The notes below the pieces were generated by a model. The model was not told where the DNA came from, searched no databases, and saw only the letters and a program-made list of their open reading frames with translations. Shown in pieces: positions 8,501 to 12,866 of a stretch of DNA of 12,866 nt. The position numbers were made by a program, and so were the translations under genes. This stretch comes from an uncultured Moraxella sp. Lineage in GTDB: Bacteria > Pseudomonadota > Gammaproteobacteria > Pseudomonadales > Moraxellaceae. Numbering within the stretch: position 1 is the stretch's first letter; each line of letters begins with the position of its first letter. Location: assembly GCA_937889485.1 (NCBI GenBank), contig CALAPG010000326.1, positions 1 through 12,866 on the forward strand, given 5' to 3'.

Positions 8501-10044
8501 AAAAAGTCAGCCATGTGGCGCACTTGTTTGGACAACACTGCCATTGGGGTATCGTCACCCATTGAGCCTACGGCTTCTTGTCCATTTTCGGCAGACGGGC
8601 GGATAATCTCGGTACGCTCTTCATTGGTGATATGGAACATTTTTTGTAATGCCAATAAGTTATCACCCGTTTCGCGCTGCTCATACGCTTGTTCTTCAAG
8701 CGTCTCATCATCGCGTAAACGTACCGCATTTTCACGTAGCCATAACCGATAAGGATGCGCTTTTTTTAGCTGGCGACCAATAGCCTTGGTGTCCATAATA
8801 TTACCTGTTTCGGTGTCAATCACCAGCATTTGACCCGGTCCCACACGGCCTTTGGCAATCACATCTTCAGGTTGGTAATCCCAAACGCCAATTTCTGAGG
8901 CAACGGTAATATAGCCGTTTTTGGTGGTTACCCAGCGCGAAGGACGCAAGCCATTACGATCTAGCATACACACCGCATGGCGACCATCTTGAATTACCAA
9001 ACCTGCAGGACCGTCCCACGCTTCCATGTGCTGCGAATAAAACTCATAAAAGGCACGCAAATCCATGTCCATGGTATCGACATTTTGCCAAGCTGGCGGC
9101 ACCAAGATAGATAATGCCCGAAACAAGTCCATGCCGCCTGCCACTAACACTTCAAGCATGTTATCGAGGCTTGATGAGTCAGAGCCCACGCGGTTGACCA
9201 ATGGCTGCAGCGCTTGTAATTCAGGAATTAAATCAGTGACAAATTTTGGGGTACGCGCCACTGCCCAGTCACGGTTGCCGTCAATGGTATTTAGCTCGCC
9301 ATTGTGAGCAAGATAGCGAAACGGCTGCGCTAACGGCCATCTTGGTAGCGTGTTGGTAGAGAAACGTTGATGAAAAACCACGATATGTGACATCAAGCGC
9401 TCGTCTTGTAAATCCAAAAAAAATGCAGGCAAATCAGCCGGCATTACTAATCCTTTATAAACCACGACTTGAGAAGTCAATGAGGTCACATAAAATAAAG
9501 GATCATCTTTAAGTAAAATCTCTGCTTGACGCCGTGCCACAAACAGCTTACGGTTAAACGCGGCTTCATCCATATGAGCAGGGCAGTTGACCAAAATTTG
9601 CTTAAAGGCGGGCAAAGATTCGCGGGCAATATCCCCAACAATTCTAAGATCAACAGGCACATCTCGCCAGCCTGCTACCACAAGCCCTTGTGACTCAACC
9701 GCTTCGGTCAAGACGTTTTGGCTATGCTGCGCTTCTGTCTTATCAAGGCTGACAAAAACAGTGGCTACCGCAAAAATCTCGTTAAGGGTAAAACCATTAT
9801 CAACGGCAATTTTTTTGAAAAAAGCCTTTGGTGTGGCAATTAATAAACCACAGCCATCACCTGTTTTGCCATCTGCTGCCACACCGCCGCGGTGCGTCAT
9901 GCAGCTTAGACTATGGATGGCGGTTTGCACCAGATCATGACTAGCTTCCCCATGGGTATGAGCAATCAAGCCAAACCCACAGTTGTCTTTGAATTCATCG
10001 GGTTGATAAAGATTATGCTGATCTGAATACTGATTTAAAGACAT
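5575..10044 (-). CDS. gltB: Glutamate synthase (NADPH) large subunit GltB
   Basis: The alpha subunit of GOGAT hydrolyses glutamine in its N-terminal domain and channels ammonia to the FMN site, where 2-oxoglutarate is reductively aminated to glutamate. The 1489-residue protein is full length. Cys22 in DNCGFGL is the N-terminal nucleophile exposed after removal of a 21-residue propeptide. The class II amidotransferase domain spans about 22-430 (HRGG 51-54, RFSTNT 227-232, HNGELNT 247-253), the central domain about 470-780, and the FMN synthase barrel about 835-1200 with [13 protein letters not shown] (941-953). The 3Fe-4S cysteines are Cys1109, Cys1115 and Cys1120 in [17 protein letters not shown]. 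The GXGXG beta-helix domain covers about 1240-1470. ATG 10044 has AAGGGA eight nt upstream. It precedes gltD and lies 212 bp after the SPOR gene, a spacer with its own candidate promoter and dyad. Confidence 0.98.
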   Translation of the reverse strand: MSLNQYSDQHNLYQPDEFKDNCGFGLIAHTHGEASHDLVQTAIHSLSCMTHRGGVAADGKTGDGCGLLIATPKAFFKKIAVDNGFTLNEIFAVATVFVSLDKTEAQHSQNVLTEAVESQGLVVAGWRDVPVDLRIVGDIARESLPAFKQILVNCPAHMDEAAFNRKLFVARRQAEILLKDDPLFYVTSLTSQVVVYKGLVMPADLPAFFLDLQDERLMSHIVVFHQRFSTNTLPRWPLAQPFRYLAHNGELNTIDGNRDWAVARTPKFVTDLIPELQALQPLVNRVGSDSSSLDNMLEVLVAGGMDLFRALSILVPPAWQNVDTMDMDLRAFYEFYSQHMEAWDGPAGLVIQDGRHAVCMLDRNGLRPSRWVTTKNGYITVASEIGVWDYQPEDVIAKGRVGPGQMLVIDTETGNIMDTKAIGRQLKKAHPYRLWLRENAVRLRDDETLEEQAYEQRETGDNLLALQKMFHITNEERTEIIRPSAENGQEAVGSMGDDTPMAVLSKQVRHMADFFRQQFAQVTNPPIDPLREAIVMSLETCLGTEKNVFDPTPEHANRIVLSSPVLSSSKMLQLKNISKVGFELETIDLNYDPAISLDAAIKQICQQTEQAVRAGKVLIVLSDFNIAPGKVPANAIMVTGAVHHHLINVGLRADANLIIETGLVRDSHQLAVLLGFGATAVYPYLAYNVIADLVDKGDLLGDPLYAKNNFRKSLDKGLLKILSKMGISTVSSYRGAQLFEAVGLSDEVVELCFTGVESRIAGATFEDLALDQQILANNAFSKRVPLDQGGLLKFVFNKEYHAFNPDVIQALHKAVRTGDYSNYKEYANIVNHRPVATLRDLLQLDTSQSILVDEVEGIEEILKRFDSAGMSLGALSPEAHEAIATAMNTIGGRSNSGEGGEDPARYGTIRNSKIKQIASGRFGVTPAYLRSAEVMQIKIAQGAKPGEGGQLPGGKVNSLIARLRYSVPGVTLISPPPHHDIYSIEDLAQLIFDLKQVNPSALVSVKLVSRPGVGTIATGVAKAYADLITISGYDGGTAASPLSSIHYAGSPWELGLAEAHQSLRVNGLRHKVRVQTDGGLKTGLDVVKAAILGAESFGFGTTPMIAVGCKYLRICHLNNCPTGVATQKSDLRDEHFIGEADMLINFFKFVAQETREWLAALGVRSMEELVGRTDLLTVLAGNTAKQQHLDLSALLFTHSKADGKPQTCQVARNEPFDKGLLAEQMVSDMMDTIRKGSGGDFSYRIGNCDRSIGARISGEIAAIHGNNGMASAPINLHLTGTAGQSLGVWNAGGLNIELEGDANDYVGKGMAGGEIVIYPPKGSTFASQQTAIIGNTCLYGATSGKLYAAGTAGERFAVRNSGCFAVVEGTGDHCCEYMTGGIVTVLGKTGLNFGAGMTGGFAYVLDLDGDFFDRCNHELIDMHRISSEQTENHRINLMSIIKSHVAKTGSQWGQTILDDFEHYVRKFYLVKPKAANITSLLKTTMADPQ

Positions 10045-10130
10045 GAACGTGTTCCCTTAACAAGCGTTAGCAAAGAAATGGGCATATCATAGAACGTAAG
10101 AATTTTGCTATAGAATCATAAAAAAATGGA

Positions 10131-10158
10131 ATAGATAAGCATTATGTATGTTATCTAT
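10131..10158. promoter_or_regulatory. 8-bp inverted repeat upstream of gltB, candidate operator
   Basis: ATAGATAA (10131-10138) and TTATCTAT (10151-10158) are perfect arms with a 12-nt spacer, so the half-sites are 20 bp apart, about two helical turns. Such geometry suits a dimeric regulator contacting one face of the DNA. The dyad lies 87-114 bp before the gltB start and overlaps a weak candidate -10. The regulator is unknown. Confidence 0.45.
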
Positions 10159-10177
10159 ATCTACCATAAGAATTCAA
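10148..10177 (-). promoter_or_regulatory. Possible gltB promoter (TTGAAT-N18-TAACAT)
   Basis: On the minus strand TTGAAT (10177-10172) and TAACAT (10153-10148) are 18 bp apart, each matching four of six consensus bases. The start would be near 10141, giving a leader of roughly 97 nt. It is the best match I could find by eye in the 212-bp spacer, but it is weak. Confidence 0.3.
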
Positions 10178-10256
10178 AATGACACCCTAGGCTATATTAT
10201 CGAATCGAGGCAAAAAAATCTACTGTTATTTGCGGCAACCGCTTTTGGCATCTGGC

Positions 10257-11273
10257 TTAGCGCTCGTTGCCAGTTGATTTTTGTTTAATTAAATTTTCCA
10301 TACTGTCGTTGGTTTTGTTAGTGCTGGCTTCTTTGGGTTTTGGCTTTTCTTTAGTCGCTGGTTTTTCTTCGGTGTTTTTTGTAGTCGTGGGTTTGGGCTT
10401 GGTAAGGTTACTTTGGTTCTCGTGGTTTATGGCATTGGCTTTTGGTTCTGTACGTTCAGGTGCTGATTCGGTTGCTGCGCTTTTTTCAACCAAGATTTTG
10501 CCTTCTTGAATAGACAGCGTGTCTTGGCGGTCACTGGATTTTTCGATGCTCGGCTTGACCGTGTTTTGTTCAGTCTTGTTTTTTGTTGATTCTTGTGGCG
10601 TTTCTTTGGCTTTTGGGGCAGGTAATAATTTTGGGGTGGATTTTAATTGCACCTCGCGCGCCGCCGATTTGCCTGTATCGCGTAGCGGTGGGGCAATTTC
10701 GTACTCATCCATTTGTGGTAAATATAGTTTGAATTCTTCTGGAAAGGCGTTGACGTCTTTTGGTAGCCCAAAATTAATCAGTTTGGCAGCCCCTACCGCC
10801 TCTTGCACTGAACCAAAGGCGCCATAAGTAACCACAAAACGTTTTTGGTTATGCGTGTCGATAATGCGAAAATAGTTGAATTTATCGCGGTCGTCACGCC
10901 CGTTTAGGTAATCTGTCACCACTTCATGTTCAACAACATTCATCACTTGCACTGTCCATTTTCCCATATTGCTTTTGATAAAGCGGCTGTCTTTAAATTC
11001 TTTGGGATAATTGCGCATGTCGCGGATGACGGCATCAAATTTGATGGGTCTGACTTCTTTGTTAAGTTCAAGCGGCGTTTTGGTTAGTAACAGTGCCGTA
11101 GGGTCGGCGTTTAGAGGGTCTTCATTGGTTTGCTTATTAGTACTCTTGGCAGGTTTGACCGCAGACGCCACCCAAACCATAAAAGTCAAGGCACCTGCAA
11201 TCGCTGCCAGAATTAGCCAAGTGGTCACTTTAAAAGCCCAAGAACGATAAAGCGTTGATAAAGAATACACCAT
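10257..11273 (-). CDS. Single-pass membrane protein with SPOR-like domain and disordered tail
   Basis: A 338-residue protein with one hydrophobic segment at about 17-38 (TWLILAAIAGALTFMVWVAS) preceded by Arg10 and Lys15, so the N terminus is probably cytoplasmic and the rest periplasmic. Residues about 104-190 (starting GKWTVQVMNVVEHEVV, with RFVVTYGAFGSVQEAVGAAK) look like a SPOR domain, which in other proteins binds peptidoglycan stripped of stem peptides at the septum. From about 195 to the end the chain is rich in Lys, Pro, Thr, Glu, Ser and Asn (KPKPTTTKNTEEKPATKEKP) and should be disordered. The position between aroB and gltB matches SPOR/DamX genes of related bacteria. The SPOR domain is internal here, whereas in DamX and FtsN it is C-terminal. 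ATG 11273 has AAGG seven nt upstream. Role in cell division or envelope is inferred. Confidence 0.75.
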   Translation of the reverse strand: MVYSLSTLYRSWAFKVTTWLILAAIAGALTFMVWVASAVKPAKSTNKQTNEDPLNADPTALLLTKTPLELNKEVRPIKFDAVIRDMRNYPKEFKDSRFIKSNMGKWTVQVMNVVEHEVVTDYLNGRDDRDKFNYFRIIDTHNQKRFVVTYGAFGSVQEAVGAAKLINFGLPKDVNAFPEEFKLYLPQMDEYEIAPPLRDTGKSAAREVQLKSTPKLLPAPKAKETPQESTKNKTEQNTVKPSIEKSSDRQDTLSIQEGKILVEKSAATESAPERTEPKANAINHENQSNLTKPKPTTTKNTEEKPATKEKPKPKEASTNKTNDSMENLIKQKSTGNER

Positions 11274-11359
11274 AAGAAAACCTTGTCTAAACCTTGTTGA
11301 AGAGGTGAGAAAAATGAGCAGTTACGCGAGGATCGTTGATCACTAAAAAATACAAAACA

Positions 11360-11380
11360 CATCAATCCAATTGATTGATG
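11360..11380 (-). terminator. Possible weak terminator after aroB
   Basis: CATCAATC (11360-11367) and GATTGATG (11373-11380) form a perfect 8-bp, mostly AT stem with a 5-nt loop, 18 bp after the aroB stop. On the minus strand it is followed by TGTTTTGTATTTTTTAG, a T-rich stretch. The stem is weak, so partial read-through into the SPOR gene is likely. Confidence 0.45.
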
Positions 11381-11398
11381 AGTGCCATGCCTAACCAT

Positions 11399-12472
11399 TT
11401 ATTGGGGGTTTAACACATCTGTCAATAACTGGGCAGGGTAGTCGGCAGTCAGCACCGCTTCGCCCAGCTGCTTTAATAATACCAACCGAATTTTACCTGA
11501 CTTGACTTTTTTGTCATGCCCCATCAGGTCTAGTGCAGTTTGCACGGCTATTTTGGGTGGCTCGGTGGGTAATTTTGCCTGCAATATGAGTTTTTTGGCA
11601 CGCTCAACGTCTTGCGACGTTAACCACCCTAATTGCTCAGATAGCGCCATGGCTTGCAACATACCTACCGCCACGGCTTCGCCATGTAGCCATGTGCCAT
11701 AGCCTTCATGGGTTTCAATCACATGACCAAAGGTATGCCCAAAATTGAGTAATGCCCGCAGGTTGGCTTCAAACTCATCTTGCGCCACAATTTGGGCTTT
11801 GTGTTGACAAGACACCAATACCGCCTGGGCAAGCAAGTTGAGATCAAGGTTGGTTAACGCTTCCATGTGTTGCTCAAGCCAGCCCAAAAACTCGGTATCA
11901 CCGATGAGTGCATATTTGATGACTTCTGCCAATCCTGCCGATAATTCTCGCGGTGGCAAAGTCAATAATGTGGTCATATCCGCTAGTACCAGCCGCGGCT
12001 GCCAAAATGCCCCAATCATGTTTTTACCCAAACGATGATTAATACCTGTTTTGCCGCCCACACTTGAATCCACTTGTGATAATAATGTGGTAGGAATTTG
12101 AATAAAATTAACCCCACGCATAAAACTTGCCGCGGCAAACCCGACCATATCCCCTATTACACCACCGCCTAGCGCAATTAAGGTACAGTCACGGTTAAAA
12201 TGATGGCACATCAACTGCTCATAAATTTGATCAATGCTTTGCTGGTTTTTGTATTGTTCACCATCAGGCAGTATACAGGTGACAACAGTTTTGTTCTGTG
12301 GCAGCTGTGCTAATAAGGTGGAGAGGTATAGCGGCGCTACGGTCTCATTGGTCACCACCAACACTTGATGACCACTGATATAATCTGAGAAATCAAATGT
12401 TTCAATGAGTTTTTTACCAATAATAATGGGGTAATCATGTGAACGGGTATGGACAACTAACTCTCGATTCAT
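11399..12472 (-). CDS. aroB: 3-dehydroquinate synthase AroB
   Basis: The cytosolic NAD- and zinc-dependent enzyme converts DAHP to 3-dehydroquinate, the second step of the shikimate pathway. The 357-residue protein has the usual length. The NAD-binding [19 protein letters not shown] is at 102-120, the substrate-site region [19 protein letters not shown] at 127-145 with Lys141, and NMIGAFWQP at 151-159. Zinc ligands are expected at Glu183 (AEVIKYALI), His246 (NFGHTFGH) and His263 (LHGEAVA), each one less than E. coli Glu184, His247 and His264. ATG 12472 has only a weak GAGA upstream; a five-codon frame from ATG 12486 ends across the start, so coupling is possible. It follows aroK by 128 bp on the same strand, the standard aroKB pair. 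Confidence 0.97.
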   Translation of the reverse strand: MNRELVVHTRSHDYPIIIGKKLIETFDFSDYISGHQVLVVTNETVAPLYLSTLLAQLPQNKTVVTCILPDGEQYKNQQSIDQIYEQLMCHHFNRDCTLIALGGGVIGDMVGFAAASFMRGVNFIQIPTTLLSQVDSSVGGKTGINHRLGKNMIGAFWQPRLVLADMTTLLTLPPRELSAGLAEVIKYALIGDTEFLGWLEQHMEALTNLDLNLLAQAVLVSCQHKAQIVAQDEFEANLRALLNFGHTFGHVIETHEGYGTWLHGEAVAVGMLQAMALSEQLGWLTSQDVERAKKLILQAKLPTEPPKIAVQTALDLMGHDKKVKSGKIRLVLLKQLGEAVLTADYPAQLLTDVLNPQ

Positions 12473-12563
12473 GGTGTGATTCTCATCAGATAATTACCAT
12501 GCTCACTCCCCATTGGTCAATCGGGTAAGCGAGATGGCATGCGCTTGGGTCAAGGGTGTAAGA

Positions 12564-12595
12564 TAAAAATTTGGCAGTACCGTGCTGAATTTTTA
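12564..12595. terminator. Hairpin between aroK and aroB, possible terminator or attenuator
   Basis: TAAAAATT (12564-12571) and AATTTTTA (12588-12595) are perfect 8-bp arms. Within the 16-nt spacer a further imperfect stem (CAG/CTG and AC/GT in CAGCACGGTACTG, minus sense) can stack near it. The arms give A-run, GC core and T-run on either strand, the plan of a bidirectional intrinsic terminator, starting 5 bp after the aroK stop. The core is short and mismatched, so termination is probably partial. Confidence 0.45.
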
Positions 12596-12600
12596 CCCAT

Positions 12601-12866
12601 TCATTCGCTTTTTTCTGCCGTTAGTGTGGGCATATCATTAATATCATCAATTTTTTGCAATTTTGCCAAAATATCTTGAATCATTTTTTTTGGTGAAAAA
12701 TGCCCTGTGACCACAGTAATATCTGCCAGTTGTTGGTAGATAGGGTCACGCTTTTCAAACAGGGCTTGCAACTTTTGTTTGGGGTTTTCGGTTTGTAGCA
12801 GTGGACGGTTTTTATCACGGCAAGTACGCTCATACTGTATGTCCACCTCAGCGCGCAAGTAGATAA
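12601..12866 (-). CDS. aroK: Shikimate kinase AroK, C-terminal part
   Basis: Shikimate kinase phosphorylates shikimate with ATP to shikimate 3-phosphate. Only the last 88 codons or so are present; the gene continues past the right edge, so the P-loop is outside the window. The visible chain reads IYLRAEVDIQYERT, then RDKNRPLLQTENP, the lid region with the family Arg and the NRPLL motif, then FEKRDPIYQQLADITVV, matching the end of AroK proteins. The frame stays open to base 12866, so the TTG at 12858 is an internal leucine, not a start. The C-terminal tail after IDDINDMPTLTAEKSE is a little longer than a minimal AroK. It is followed by aroB on the same strand. Confidence 0.93.
   Translation of the reverse strand, partial: IYLRAEVDIQYERTCRDKNRPLLQTENPKQKLQALFEKRDPIYQQLADITVVTGHFSPKKMIQDILAKLQKIDDINDMPTLTAEKSE

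Noticed and set aside
9587..9940. Plus-strand open frame of 117 codons opposite gltB
   Set aside because: It is antisense to the conserved amidotransferase domain, with no recognisable motif and no neighbouring gene on that strand.
10232..10242. GCGG-CAA-CCGC mini hairpin after the SPOR gene, with a T-run further on (minus strand)
   Set aside because: The stem is only 4 bp and the T-run lies some 12 nt beyond it, too far for an intrinsic terminator.

Overview
The window looks like a stretch of a gammaproteobacterial chromosome, most likely Moraxellaceae (Moraxella/Faucicola or Psychrobacter type). This rests on the order aroK-aroB-SPOR protein-gltB-gltD, moderate base composition with AT-rich spacers, and protein sequences of that general character. 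The genus is inferred, not proven. All protein genes except arsR lie on the minus strand.

Layout from left to right. (1) 1-576: a divergent arsenic-resistance pair. The 5' end of arsB (arsenite efflux pump) runs off the left edge, and arsR (arsenite-responsive repressor) is on the plus strand. They share a 62-bp control region in which one palindromic -10 box serves both directions. (2) 661-1096: a three-gene tRNA operon on the minus strand, Pro(TGG)-Arg(TCT)-His(GTG). It has a near-consensus promoter, a hairpin-rich leader and a strong bidirectional terminator that also faces arsR. (3) 1121-2242: nadA, quinolinate synthase, the second step of de novo NAD synthesis. (4) 2370-3815: a lone polytopic flippase of the oligosaccharide/O-antigen family, with no glycan genes nearby in the window. 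(5) 3992-10044: gltB and gltD, the large and small subunits of NADPH glutamate synthase, in one transcription unit. An intercistronic spacer of 161 nt carries two hairpins, and an intrinsic terminator follows gltD. (6) 10257-11273: a single-pass inner-membrane protein with a SPOR-like domain and a long, disordered Lys/Pro/Thr/Glu-rich tail. (7) 11399-12866: aroB (3-dehydroquinate synthase) and the 3' part of aroK (shikimate kinase), truncated by the right edge.

Functionally the right two thirds is housekeeping nitrogen and aromatic metabolism: aroK-aroB feed chorismate synthesis, gltBD makes glutamate from glutamine and 2-oxoglutarate, and the SPOR protein sits in the place where E. coli has damX. 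The left end (ars genes beside the 3' end of a tRNA gene) is the most accessory-like part. I found no CRISPR array, insertion sequence, prophage or toxin-antitoxin module, and nothing that clearly amounts to a new multi-gene system. The less ordinary signals are the shared palindromic ars -10, short upstream ORFs overlapping the starts of nadA, the flippase gene and aroB, a hairpin in the nadA leader, hairpins between gltB and gltD, the unusual domain order of the SPOR protein, and the isolated flippase.
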